Source: Streptomyces sp. TP-A0356
Lineage (GTDB): Bacteria > Actinomycetota > Actinomycetes > Streptomycetales > Streptomycetaceae
Direction of reading: 5' to 3'
Length of the DNA: 64,000 bases
NCBI RefSeq assembly: GCF_001417775.1
Contig: NZ_BBZJ01000022.1
Coordinates: forward strand, 239,629 to 303,628
The stretch's first letter is position 1. The number at the start of each line of letters is the position of its first letter. Of this stretch, positions 28,688 to 40,104 are shown piece by piece. The notes under the pieces were generated by a model, which worked only from the letters and a program-made list of their open reading frames with translations, was not told the origin of the DNA and did not search any database. The translations under genes and the position numbers were made by a program.

Positions 28688-29488
28688 TCAGTAGGCGCCG
28701 CGGGCCGGCGGGTAGCCGTATCCGCCGATCGCGGGGGCCTGGGCGGGGGCCGCGTGGGCCTCACGGTCGTAGAAGGGGCGGGCGTTGGCGCGGAGCCACA
28801 TCACCACCGGGTCGTACTCGTCGGACATCGCGACGGTCGACACGGGCAGGCCCTCGGGGACGGCACCGATGGACTGCTGCATCATCGCGCGCACCGAGTC
28901 GACGGCGGGCGGCGAGGTGTCGTACACGTCGAGGCCGATCGCCAGGTAGGGCGCGCCGAGAGCGGGGTGCACCCATGCGCGACGCAGCGAGCGCACGGCG
29001 GGCGTGCGGTGTGCGTTCTGCGTGAGGAGGGCGTAGAACTGCGGGATCTGGACGGCCGGTTCGGACAGCCTCAGCGGCCCCGCCGGCTGGCGCTCCAGTC
29101 CGGTGGCGATACGGCGCAGATCCAGCCAGGGGATTCCGACGCCGCCGCCCGGCGCGTGCGGGTTCAGCCACAGGCCGTAGTGGTCCGGGTAGAGGGTGCG
29201 GGCCACGTCGAGGCCGTCGACCACCTCGTACGAACGGTTCCAGCCGCTGGCCGAGAGTTCCTGGGCGGAGGTGACGCAGGGCGCGTAGCCGTAGCCGGCC
29301 ACCTCCATGGTGCCGTACTGGGCGTCGGGCGAGCCGGCCTGGCCGTGCCAGAGCAGCATCCAGACCTGGCCGGACGACGGGGTCGCGAGCGCGCGAAGGA
29401 GCGCCTCGTAGGCGTCGTGACGCCCGGGCGTCACCTGGCGCAGCATGTGCTCGACCTGCCCGGCCGCGGCCGTGCCCGACGCGCTCAC
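28688..29488 (-). CDS. SseB-like (enhanced serine sensitivity) protein, copy 1
   Basis: A 266-residue soluble protein. Its C-terminal domain (AIGLDVYDTSPPAVDSVRAMM... STVAMSDEYDPVVMWLRANARPFYDRE) matches the SseB C-terminal domain and parallels the neighbouring paralogue, which ends DPVGDWLRARVRPFYQQ. The N-terminal part (EALLRALATPSSGQVWMLLWHG) is the SseB N-terminal beta domain. SseB was named for serine sensitivity in E. coli; its molecular function is unknown. The start is GTG at 29488. A Tyr/Gly/Pro-rich tail ends the protein. It lies near the glycine/serine metabolic genes. Confidence 0.75.
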   Translation of the reverse strand: MSASGTAAAGQVEHMLRQVTPGRHDAYEALLRALATPSSGQVWMLLWHGQAGSPDAQYGTMEVAGYGYAPCVTSAQELSASGWNRSYEVVDGLDVARTLYPDHYGLWLNPHAPGGGVGIPWLDLRRIATGLERQPAGPLRLSEPAVQIPQFYALLTQNAHRTPAVRSLRRAWVHPALGAPYLAIGLDVYDTSPPAVDSVRAMMQQSIGAVPEGLPVSTVAMSDEYDPVVMWLRANARPFYDREAHAAPAQAPAIGGYGYPPARGAY

Positions 29489-29707
29489 CCTCTACCGCCC
29501 CTTCACGACAGACCTGACAACCCCGATGGACCTCTCCGGTGCGTTGCGGGCGGATTCCAGCCGCACCACCCCGACCGAGCCATTCTCCCCTGTCCGGGAA
29601 GCCCCGGCGGCTTCGCCGCGTGCCGGACCCCCGACCGGAGACGGGCTTGCCCCGCCCCGGCCATGAAACCAGGTTAAGGCGCCCCACCGACAGCGGCTTG
29701 ACGCGCG

Positions 29708-29752
29708 CCGCCCCGGGATCACCCGGGGGTGGCGCGCCCCGGTCCCGGGCGG
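29708..29752 (-). terminator. Probable terminator after SseB-like copy 2
   Basis: An imperfect inverted repeat (CCGCCCCGGGA ... TCCCGGGCGG, one bulged base) begins immediately after the stop codon at 29754. Confidence 0.5.
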
Positions 29753-29753
29753 T

Positions 29754-30545
29754 TCAGTGGCCCTGCTGGTAGAACGGCCGCACCCGCGCCCGCAGCCAGT
29801 CCCCCACCGGGTCCTGGGCCGCGTCCATGAAGACCATGTTCACGGGGGTGCCCACCGGCGCCCTGCCGAGCGCCCGGCCGAGCGCGTCCAGCGGGAGTGT
29901 GCGCGCGTCGGCCTCCCAGGAGGAGAGTTCGACGCCGATGAACATCACCGGTTCGGCGGTCTCGATCGCGGCCAGGCAGCGCCGCGCGCTGAGCACCACG
30001 CCGGTCGCCGCGAACTCGGCCGACGCGGCGGCGAGGAAGTCCACCGGATCGTCCTGCCAGTCGGGCTCGAAGAGGCGGACCCGGCCGCCGCTCGCGGCCC
30101 CGTCCAGCGGGGTGCGCCCGGCCCGGCACAGCTCGGCCACCGCCTCCGGGGGCAGCGGGACGCCCACCACGCCGTCCGGGTTGACCGCGATGCCGACCTG
30201 CGGCGGCAGCCCCTGGGCGAACTCGACGGCGGGCGCGATCGTGTACGACATGTGGTTGCCGACGACCCGGCGGAACTGCTCCTCCGAGCTGAACACCGGG
30301 ACGTACGCCTGGCCCTCGATCTCCAGGGTCGGCAGGTCAAGGGGACCGCTGTGCGGGCCGCCGTCGTTGGGCAGCGGCACCCACAGGAAGCTGCGGCCGA
30401 GGACCTCGATGATCCGGCCGCCGGCCGAGGGGACGCCGAGGGAGGCGGAGAGCACCTCCTCCAGTTCGTTGCCCGGCCATCCGCCGTGCGGATGGGGGTG
30501 TGCCTGTGCGGGGAAGTCCGCGGGAAGGTCCGCCGGGAAGTCCAT
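29754..30545 (-). CDS. SseB-like (enhanced serine sensitivity) protein, copy 2
   Basis: A 263-residue protein annotated in many Streptomyces as enhanced serine sensitivity protein SseB. The N-terminal domain carries GRSFLWVPLPNDGG and the typical AYVPVFSSEEQFRRV; the C-terminal domain carries VMFIGVELSSWEADARTLPLDALGRAL and DPVGDWLRARVRPFYQQGH. The start ATG at 30545 follows GGTGAGC. It lies in the same direction as copy 1, separated by a hairpin and about 265 bases, and backs onto the glycine riboswitch-controlled gcv-glyA-sdaA block. A role in serine or C1 balance is plausible from context but not shown. Confidence 0.82.
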   Translation of the reverse strand: MDFPADLPADFPAQAHPHPHGGWPGNELEEVLSASLGVPSAGGRIIEVLGRSFLWVPLPNDGGPHSGPLDLPTLEIEGQAYVPVFSSEEQFRRVVGNHMSYTIAPAVEFAQGLPPQVGIAVNPDGVVGVPLPPEAVAELCRAGRTPLDGAASGGRVRLFEPDWQDDPVDFLAAASAEFAATGVVLSARRCLAAIETAEPVMFIGVELSSWEADARTLPLDALGRALGRAPVGTPVNMVFMDAAQDPVGDWLRARVRPFYQQGH

Positions 30546-30611
30546 CTGCTCACCGTCTGCTCAGAACCACTGCTGTGGCTGAAAGGCTAACGGGTGTACG
30601 CGCGGGGTCAC

Positions 30612-31286
30612 TCAGCCCGCGAAGTCGATGCGGCGCAGCGCGTCCGCCGCGTCCCGGTCGAGCAGCACCGCCGAACCGCAGCCCTCCGGCAGGGTGCCCC
30701 CCTCGACCGAGCGCAGCAGGCCCCGGGTCGCCCGGCGGTGCCTGAGGAACGCGTACCGCGAGACGCCCCGGCCGCGTCGGCGCTGGCCCGCCAGGGCCGT
30801 CTCGGGGGTGACGTCGAGCAGGAGCAGATGGAGCGTGCCGCCACGGCGGCGGGCCTCCCGGGCCAGCCAGCCGCGCACCCAGCTCTGCGCACCGCAGTCG
30901 TGCACGACGACTCCGGTGCCGGTGCGCAGGGCGCGGCACAGGCCCGCGTAGTGGGCGAGGCGGACGAGGGGGCGGTAGACCGCGTACGGAAGGAAACGGG
31001 CCAGGCGCGCGTCCCAGCGGTCGCGGGCGTCCTGGGAGTCGACCCGGACGCCCTGGACGGCGCGCCGCATGAGCGTGGACTTGCCGCTGCCGGGCAGACC
31101 GGTGATCACGACGAGGTCGCTCGCGCCGAAGCTGAGCCCGTGCGGACTGCGGCCCCGGCGGTCGCGCAGGTCGCGCACCACGGCCGGCCGCGGTGGTCCG
31201 CAGGCCTCGCGCGCCGGGGATCCCGGCCGCTGGGGCACCGCGATGCCCGCGCTCGTGGCGTACGCCGTGGTCCTGTTCACCGTCAT
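30612..31286 (-). CDS. AAA-type ATP-binding protein / small P-loop kinase-like
   Basis: A 224-residue protein with a P-loop GLPGSGKST (about residue 55-63) followed by VDSQDARDRWDARLARFLPYAVYRPLVRLAHYAGL and VVVHDCGAQSWVRGWLAREARRRG (a D-C-G aspartate in the Walker-B-like position) and LLLLDVTPETALAGQRRRGRGVS, which resembles the nucleotide-lid region of gluconate-kinase/AAA_33 type P-loop kinases. Substrate unknown. The start is ATG at 31286 behind GGGGAGGGCG. It diverges from the glycine riboswitch. Confidence 0.78.
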   Translation of the reverse strand: MTVNRTTAYATSAGIAVPQRPGSPAREACGPPRPAVVRDLRDRRGRSPHGLSFGASDLVVITGLPGSGKSTLMRRAVQGVRVDSQDARDRWDARLARFLPYAVYRPLVRLAHYAGLCRALRTGTGVVVHDCGAQSWVRGWLAREARRRGGTLHLLLLDVTPETALAGQRRRGRGVSRYAFLRHRRATRGLLRSVEGGTLPEGCGSAVLLDRDAADALRRIDFAG

Positions 31287-31472
31287 CGCCCTCCCCTGGT
31301 TCCCTGGGTTCAGGTAGTCCCCATCCCCGCCGAATGTAAAGAGAAGGTAATGTGACGGTCTCGCGTTTTCGTCCTCGAACCGCCACAGACCGGTTACGGA
31401 TGCGGCCTGCCACGATCGGGCGATGCGTGCGATGATGTGCGCGCCAACTGCATACCGGCCGCTTGAATCCGC

Positions 31473-31685
31473 GCGGGAGAGTTCCGGGTACGTACGTGCG
31501 TACGTGCCGCCCGGACGCCGAAGGAGCAAGTCCCTCCCTTGAATCTCTCAGGCCCCGATACCGCGCGGGCGAGGCACATCTGGAAAGCGGGCCGCCTCCG
31601 GTGGCTCCACCCAAGGTGCAAGCCGTGACCACCCGCCACGGGAGTCACGGCGAACCTCTCAGGTTCCGATGACAGATGGGGAGGA
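31473..31685 (+). promoter_or_regulatory. Tandem glycine riboswitch upstream of gcvT
   Basis: Two aptamers in series. Aptamer 1 has the GCGGGAGAG start, CGCCGAAGGAGCAAG, the conserved ATCTCTCAGGCCCCG and the closing CATCTGGAAAGCGG. Aptamer 2 has GTGCAAG, CGAACCTCTCAGGTTCCGA and ATGACAGATGGGG. The pattern of two glycine-binding cores separated by a short linker, followed 36 bases later by gcvT, is the classical cooperative glycine riboswitch, which turns on glycine cleavage genes when glycine accumulates. Boundaries are estimated. Confidence 0.92.
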
Positions 31686-31720
31686 ACGACCTCGCCCGTC
31701 CTGCCCTGGGAGCACCACCG

Positions 31721-32842
<1,122 letters not shown>

Positions 32843-32950
32843 ACACTGAGCGCGGGCCGGACGTGACCCCGCGCACGTCCTCCCTGCTCACGAGCGTCTC
32901 CGCAGTCCCTCATTCACCACCATTGACCCGCGTACAGGAGAATTCAGGCC

Positions 32951-33328
32951 ATGAACAACCCCCAGCAGCTGCGCTACAGCAAGGAGCACGAGTGGCTGTC
33001 GGACGCCGAGGACGGCGTCGCGACGGTCGGCATCACGGAGCACGCGGCCAACGCGCTCGGCGATGTCGTGTTCGTCCAGCTCCCGGAGGTCGGTGACACG
33101 GTGACCGCGGGCGACACCTGCGGCGAGCTGGAGTCGACCAAGTCGGTCAGCGACCTCTACTCCCCCGTCACCGGCGAGGTCACGGAGATCAACGAGGACG
33201 TGGTCGACGACCCGTCGCTGGTGAACTCCGCCCCGTTCGAGGGCGGCTGGCTGTTCAAGGTACGCGTCGCACAGGTGCCGGACGACCTGCTCTCCGCCGA
33301 CGAGTACACCACCTTTTCCGCCGGCTGA
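32951..33328 (+). CDS. gcvH: Glycine cleavage system H protein
   Basis: A 125-residue lipoyl carrier protein. The lipoylation lysine is in LESTKSVSDLYSPVTGEV, and EHEWLSDAEDGVATVGITEHAANALGDVVFVQLPEVG gives the usual fold. A good ribosome binding site (CAGGAGAATTC) precedes ATG 32951. glyA starts 11 bases after its stop, so these two are tightly linked. Confidence 0.96.
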   Translation: MNNPQQLRYSKEHEWLSDAEDGVATVGITEHAANALGDVVFVQLPEVGDTVTAGDTCGELESTKSVSDLYSPVTGEVTEINEDVVDDPSLVNSAPFEGGWLFKVRVAQVPDDLLSADEYTTFSAG

Positions 33329-33339
33329 GGAGTCGTCGC

Positions 33340-34602
<1,263 letters not shown>

Positions 34603-34610
34603 GTCCCTTC

Positions 34611-34648
34611 GGGGCGCCGCGCACACTGGAAGGTGTGCGCGGCGCCCC
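34611..34648 (+). terminator. Perfect hairpin after glyA, directly before sdaA
   Basis: A perfect 16-bp stem, GGGGCGCCGCGCACAC-TGGAAG-GTGTGCGCGGCGCCCC, starts 8 nt after the glyA stop and ends 33 nt before the sdaA start. Strong enough to terminate or attenuate transcription between the two. Confidence 0.75.
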
Positions 34649-34681
34649 ACCCCCCGCACCACCCCGTATTGAGGAGTCACC

Positions 34682-36049
<1,368 letters not shown>

Positions 36050-36167
36050 GGGGACGCAAGCGCCCGCATCCCGCACGGGGTGCCGATGTTCCCCCTGGGG
36101 CTACCGCACGGTAATCCATCACCCCTAGGCTGCCGCCAACTCGGCGACGGACAAGGGGAGTTGAGAC

Positions 36168-37199
36168 GTGCGGGCAATGAGACGGTTAGCGGCGCTGCTG
36201 GGCGCCGCCGCGATGCTGGTGGCGGTACCGGGCAACGCCCACGCGGCGGCGCCCACGTTCTCGGACGTGACCGCGATCGGGACGCACAACGCGTACGAGA
36301 AGAACAAGTACACCTACCTCGCTCAGGCCCTGGACTCTGGGGCCTCACTGCTGGAACTGGACGTCTACACCGACATCATCAGCAAGCGCTGGCGGGTCAG
36401 CCACAGCAATCCGTTCGGCAACGACAACAACTGCGAGGCCGCGAAGACCCCGGGCGAGCTGTACAGCAAGGCCCGCGACCAGGACCTCGGCAGCTGCCTC
36501 GACAACATCGCGGCCTGGCACCAACTGCACCCCGACCACCGGCCGATCGTCTTCAAGGTGGAGATGAAGGCCGGATTCAACAACAACCGCGGTCTCGGAC
36601 CAGGTGCGTTCGACGCACTGGTGTCCTCGAAGCTCGGGAACATGGTCTACAAGCCGTCCGACCTGCTGGGCTCCACGTACTCCACGCTCGACTCGGCCGC
36701 GAAGGCGAACGCCTGGCCCTCCCGGGACGCCCTCAAGGGCAAGGTCATCTTCGAACTCATCCCCGGCACCGTGGAGATGAACAACCCGTTCGACCACTAC
36801 TGGACGGACCAGGAGTACGGCGACCACCTGCGCGACCTGTACGCCGCGGGGAACATCTCCAAGGCCCAGGCGTTCCCGGCCGTCCTGGGCGCCGCCTCCG
36901 GCGATCCGCGCACCAGTCGCTACGACGCCTCGATCCGCCCGTGGTTCGTCTTCTTCGACGGCGACGCGGCGACGTACGTCAACAACGGCTACGACACGTC
37001 CTGGTACGACGCCGGCCACTACATCCTGATCATGACGGACGCGGCGGGGGTGTCGCCGGCGATCTCGTCCACGAACCCGACGGACGCGGAGGTGGCGGCC
37101 CGGCTGTCGCTGCTGGCAGCCCACCACGCCAGCGTGATCACCTCCGACTGGGCGGCGAAGTCGGCCTCGGTTCTCAGTTCGACGGCTGACAGGGGCTGA
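36168..37199 (+). CDS. Secreted PI-PLC-like phosphodiesterase (Ca2+-dependent SaPLC1 type)
   Basis: A 343-residue secreted protein. A signal peptide ends near AHA-AAP. The PLC X-box catalytic features are IGTHNAYEKNKY (first His), LLELDVYTD and WRVSHSNPFGNDNNC (second His), closest to the Streptomyces antibioticus SaPLC1-like class (cd08589). It probably cleaves phosphatidylinositol or a related phosphodiester outside the cell. The start is GTG at 36168 after AAGGGGAG. Codon 7 is TTA (36186-36188), so production should depend on bldA tRNA, as for other secreted developmental functions. Confidence 0.85.
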   Translation: MRAMRRLAALLGAAAMLVAVPGNAHAAAPTFSDVTAIGTHNAYEKNKYTYLAQALDSGASLLELDVYTDIISKRWRVSHSNPFGNDNNCEAAKTPGELYSKARDQDLGSCLDNIAAWHQLHPDHRPIVFKVEMKAGFNNNRGLGPGAFDALVSSKLGNMVYKPSDLLGSTYSTLDSAAKANAWPSRDALKGKVIFELIPGTVEMNNPFDHYWTDQEYGDHLRDLYAAGNISKAQAFPAVLGAASGDPRTSRYDASIRPWFVFFDGDAATYVNNGYDTSWYDAGHYILIMTDAAGVSPAISSTNPTDAEVAARLSLLAAHHASVITSDWAAKSASVLSSTADRG

Positions 37200-37284
37200 C
37201 CTGTGCGCTCAGGGGGCATATCACCCGTGCCAAGGTGAGACAGGCATCCATCCCTGCCCCCCACGAGCACATCAGGGAGCCCCC

Positions 37285-37842
37285 ATGCTGCACGGCGTCG
37301 ACGTCAGCCCGTACCAGTCATCGGCGTACGACACGAGCGGCCTCTCCTTCGTCTTCATCAAGGCGACGGAGGGGCGTTCGTATGTGAACCCCAAACTCAC
37401 CGCCCAGACGAAGGCCGCCCGGGACGCCGGCTGCGTCGTCGGCTTCTACCACTTCCTGTGGCCCGGCAACATCACGGCCCAGGCCGAGTACTTCGTCGGC
37501 AAGGCCCCCGAACGGGCGGGCGACCTGCTGGCCGTGGACTGGGAGACGACCGGCGACGGCACGCACGCGAGCAACGCCGAGAAGGACAGCTTCATCCGCA
37601 CGGTGAAGCAACTGCGGCCGCACCACCGCGTGGTGCTCTACACCAACCGCACCTTCTGGCTCACCATCGACACCACGTCGTACGCCGGAGACGGCCTGTG
37701 GATCGCCGACTACGTCACCGCGGGCCAGCCCCGCATCAAGGCGGCGTGGCGCTTCCACCAGTACACCTCCGACCCCATCGACAAGGACGTCGCGAACTTC
37801 GCCAGCGGGGCGGCGCTGCGGCAGTGGGCCTCCAGCACCTGA
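37285..37842 (+). CDS. GH25-like muramidase domain protein without signal peptide
   Basis: A 185-residue GH25 (Cellosyl-type lysozyme) domain. The characteristic segments are GVDVSPYQ, FVFIKATEG, GFYHFLW, LLAVDWETTGD (the D-x-E catalytic pair) and VVLYTNRTFW. Length matches a bare catalytic domain. The gene starts directly at the domain (MLHGVDVSPYQ), with AGGGAGCCCCC before the ATG, and no signal peptide or transmembrane helix is found, so it would be cytoplasmic or exported by a non-Sec route. Confidence 0.83.
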   Translation: MLHGVDVSPYQSSAYDTSGLSFVFIKATEGRSYVNPKLTAQTKAARDAGCVVGFYHFLWPGNITAQAEYFVGKAPERAGDLLAVDWETTGDGTHASNAEKDSFIRTVKQLRPHHRVVLYTNRTFWLTIDTTSYAGDGLWIADYVTAGQPRIKAAWRFHQYTSDPIDKDVANFASGAALRQWASST

Positions 37843-37853
37843 GCCGGCGGCCG

Positions 37854-38513
37854 CTATGCGCGGAAGTCCGCGCTGCGCTCGGGTGACGCCTCCGCCAGCG
37901 CCTTGGTGACGGCGTCGAGCCCCGCCCGCAGGCCGTACACCGGGGTGCCCGGCTGCTGGCGCCAGGAGTCGTCGATGCCGCCGGCGTCGACCGTGTCGAA
38001 GCCGAGTTCGTCGATCAGGGCCCGTACCCGCCGCTTGGCCGTCTCGTCGTCGCCCGCGACCGGGAGCGCCATGCGGTCGGGGGCACCGGCCGGGCGGGGA
38101 CCGTCCAGGATGTCCTGCGCGTAGGTGCCGTTGAAGGCCTTGACGACGGGATGGCCGATCTGCCGCTCGGTCCAGCGGCTCTCCGTGAGGCCCTCGTCCT
38201 CGATTCCGGCGATCCTTCCGTCCCGCTGGGGGTAGTAGTTGCCGGTGTCGATGACCGCGACGCCCTCGGCCGCCCCGTCGAGCAGTCCGGAGGGCAGGTC
38301 CGCCACCGCCTTGACGGGGATGGCGATCACGACGACCTCGGCGCCACGGGCCGCGTCCTCGACCCGCACGGGGGTCGCGCCCGTCTCCTCGCCCAGTGCG
38401 GTGAGTGTGTGCGGGCCGCGGGAGTTGGCGACGGAGACGTCGTGGCCGAGGGCGGTGAGCCGCCGGGTGAGGTTGCCGCCGATGTTGCCCGCGCCGATGA
38501 TGCCGATCTTCAT
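37854..38513 (-). CDS. NADP oxidoreductase, F420-dependent type
   Basis: A 219-residue protein of the NADPH:F420 oxidoreductase / F420-binding family. It begins MKIGIIGAGNIGGNLTRRL (Rossmann dinucleotide motif), followed by SVANSRGPHTLTAL and VVIAIPVKAV, and AFNGTYAQDI, which is diagnostic for this family. It would transfer hydride between NADPH and F420 or a related acceptor. Start is ATG at 38513 with GAGGCGAG upstream. It converges with the GH25 gene. Confidence 0.85.
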   Translation of the reverse strand: MKIGIIGAGNIGGNLTRRLTALGHDVSVANSRGPHTLTALGEETGATPVRVEDAARGAEVVVIAIPVKAVADLPSGLLDGAAEGVAVIDTGNYYPQRDGRIAGIEDEGLTESRWTERQIGHPVVKAFNGTYAQDILDGPRPAGAPDRMALPVAGDDETAKRRVRALIDELGFDTVDAGGIDDSWRQQPGTPVYGLRAGLDAVTKALAEASPERSADFRA

Positions 38514-38635
38514 GTGACTCGCCTCGCCTTTCGGGGGTCGGTGTCGCGCGGGGCCCGATGGCTCCGCAGGTGCGCAACACCAACCCCCGGACCGTCCCGC
38601 TCTATTCCGGCTCTGCGCCGAACGGCTGACGGCCG

Positions 38636-38775
38636 TCAGAGCCGTACGACGATCTTGCCCGTGTGCCGGTTGGACTCCAACAGACGGTGGGCGTCCCGGA
38701 TGTGGTCCAGACCGTCGAGGACCTCGCCGACGACGGGCCGGAAGCCTACGTCGCCGCGCGCCGGCGTCTGTGCCG
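38636..38775 (-). pseudogene. C-terminal fragment of a zinc-binding dehydrogenase / quinone oxidoreductase
   Basis: The fragment encodes about 45 codons ending VGFRPVVGEVLDGL... HRLLESNRHTGKIVVRL, the typical C-terminus of a medium-chain alcohol dehydrogenase/quinone oxidoreductase (NRHTGKIVVR). Nothing upstream resembles the rest of the enzyme. A 5'-truncated relic left between the F420 oxidoreductase and EF-hand genes. Confidence 0.6.
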
Positions 38776-38801
38776 TGTGCGGGTCCGGCGGCGGACATGG
38801 C

Positions 38802-38838
38802 GAAGGGGCGCCTGCCTCCCGGAGGCGGGCGCCCCTTC
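38802..38838 (-). terminator. Terminator after EF-hand gene
   Basis: A 17-bp stem with one wobble pair and a three-base loop (GAAGGGGCGCCTGCCTC-CCG-GAGGCGGGCGCCCCTTC) starts 22 nt after the EF-hand stop. Confidence 0.7.
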
Positions 38839-38860
38839 ACGCGTCACGCATGCGTTCGCG

Positions 38861-39073
38861 TCACTTGTTCAGGTAGGTCCAGAACTCGTCGAACGACAGC
38901 ACCTTGTCGCCGTTGAGGTCACGGGTCCTGATGATGGACTCGGCCACCGCCTCGGTGACGTTCCAGTCGCCTCCCTGGGCCAGGGCGGACTTGAACTCGG
39001 CGGCGGTGATGAATCCGTCACCGTCCGCATCGATCCGCTCGAACTGCTTGCGTGCTTCCTCGATGTCCGCCAC
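38861..39073 (-). CDS. Small EF-hand calcium-binding protein (CabB/CabD-like)
   Basis: A 70-residue calmodulin-like protein with two canonical EF-hand loops: DADGDGFITAAE and DLNGDKVLSFDE, each with the expected Asp at position 1, acidic or Asn at 3 and 5, and Glu at 12. Streptomyces Cab proteins of this size bind Ca2+ and have been linked to development and spore germination. The chosen start is GTG at 39073 after AAAGGGGCGGATCG; the longer frame to 39118 lacks a ribosome binding site. Strong terminator downstream. Confidence 0.88.
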   Translation of the reverse strand: MADIEEARKQFERIDADGDGFITAAEFKSALAQGGDWNVTEAVAESIIRTRDLNGDKVLSFDEFWTYLNK

Positions 39074-39132
39074 CGATCCGCCCCTTTGTGTCGCGTTCCT
39101 CGTGTCTTGCCGTCGCACTGACGCAGGTCAGA

Positions 39133-40047
39133 TTAGCGGTCCGGCCAGGCCCGCAGCGCAGCGACCACCCAGGCGAGCTCCTCGTCGGGCGCGGGCGGCG
39201 GTTCAAGGCCGTTCACCAGGGCCGTCAACTGACGGTAGCGGGCGACCCGCTGGTTCGACGCCGCCGTCAGACGCTCCAGTACGGCGGCCCGGTCGGCGTC
39301 GCCGAGCAACTGGCGCAGCACCTCATCGGCCTTAGGCGCCTCGGGGACGACGCCCTCCCGCAGCGCCTGTCCGGCGAGCTGCACCAGACGGCTCATGAAC
39401 CAGAGGGAGGACCCCGCCGGGACATCCGGTCCCCGGTCGGTCGCGTTGAACACGATCATCTTCCGCATCAGCGCGCGGAAGTCGGGGTCCTGGATCAGCT
39501 CAGCGAGCTCCACCCAGGCGTCCACCTGCTCGGGCGTGGGGTCGTCGGGCAGCTGCGCCGCGGCGAACCGGAGCCGGTTGCGGATATCGGGGTCCACCGT
39601 GTCGACGCCCTCGAAGATCTCCGCCATGAAGTCCTCGATGATGCGCCGCCGCTCGGCGGCCGACAGCCGCGCCAACTTGTTCATCAACGTCATCTCCTCT
39701 GCGGTCGAACCGCGTCGCGCCACGGTCGACAGCACCGCCCGGGTCACCCTCAGCGCGCGGATCTGCGCGTCCAGGGCCGCCACATGCGTGGCGGCCAGCT
39801 CGGCGACGGTCGTCTCGCCGCCCAGCACCCTGCGGACGTCGTCCAGGCCGAGGCCCAGTTCGCGCAGGGTGCGGATCAGTTCGAGGCGGGCCACGGACTC
39901 CGCGTCGTACAGCCGGTAGCCACCCGAGGAGCGGGCCACCGGGGGCAGGGCGCCCTCGTCGGACCAGTAGCGGATGGTGCGGACCGTCAGGCCGCAGGTC
40001 CGGGCCAGCTCGCCGATGGTGAACAGGCGGGTGCCGTCTTCGATCAT
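39133..40047 (-). CDS. MerR-family transcriptional regulator
   Basis: A 304-residue regulator. The N-terminal MerR winged helix (LFTIGELARTCGLTVRTIRYWSDEGALPPVARSSGGYRLYD) is followed by a dimerisation helix (VARLELIRTLRELGLGLDDVRRVLGGE) and a long C-terminal effector region of about 200 residues with no recognisable metal-binding Cys pattern, so it is probably a small-molecule or multidrug-type sensor. It diverges from a GNAT gene, start codons about 57 bases apart. The start is ATG at 40047. Confidence 0.87.
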   Translation of the reverse strand: MIEDGTRLFTIGELARTCGLTVRTIRYWSDEGALPPVARSSGGYRLYDAESVARLELIRTLRELGLGLDDVRRVLGGETTVAELAATHVAALDAQIRALRVTRAVLSTVARRGSTAEEMTLMNKLARLSAAERRRIIEDFMAEIFEGVDTVDPDIRNRLRFAAAQLPDDPTPEQVDAWVELAELIQDPDFRALMRKMIVFNATDRGPDVPAGSSLWFMSRLVQLAGQALREGVVPEAPKADEVLRQLLGDADRAAVLERLTAASNQRVARYRQLTALVNGLEPPPAPDEELAWVVAALRAWPDR

Positions 40048-40104
40048 GTCTGCGAGTCTGGGCCTTCCAGTGGGTGGAGACTCAAGTGAGGGGGGCGGGG
40101 CGCC

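Noticed and set aside
28568..29677. 369-codon plus-strand frame across the SseB-like gene
   Set aside because: Antisense to the SseB-like coding sequence; no homology seen.
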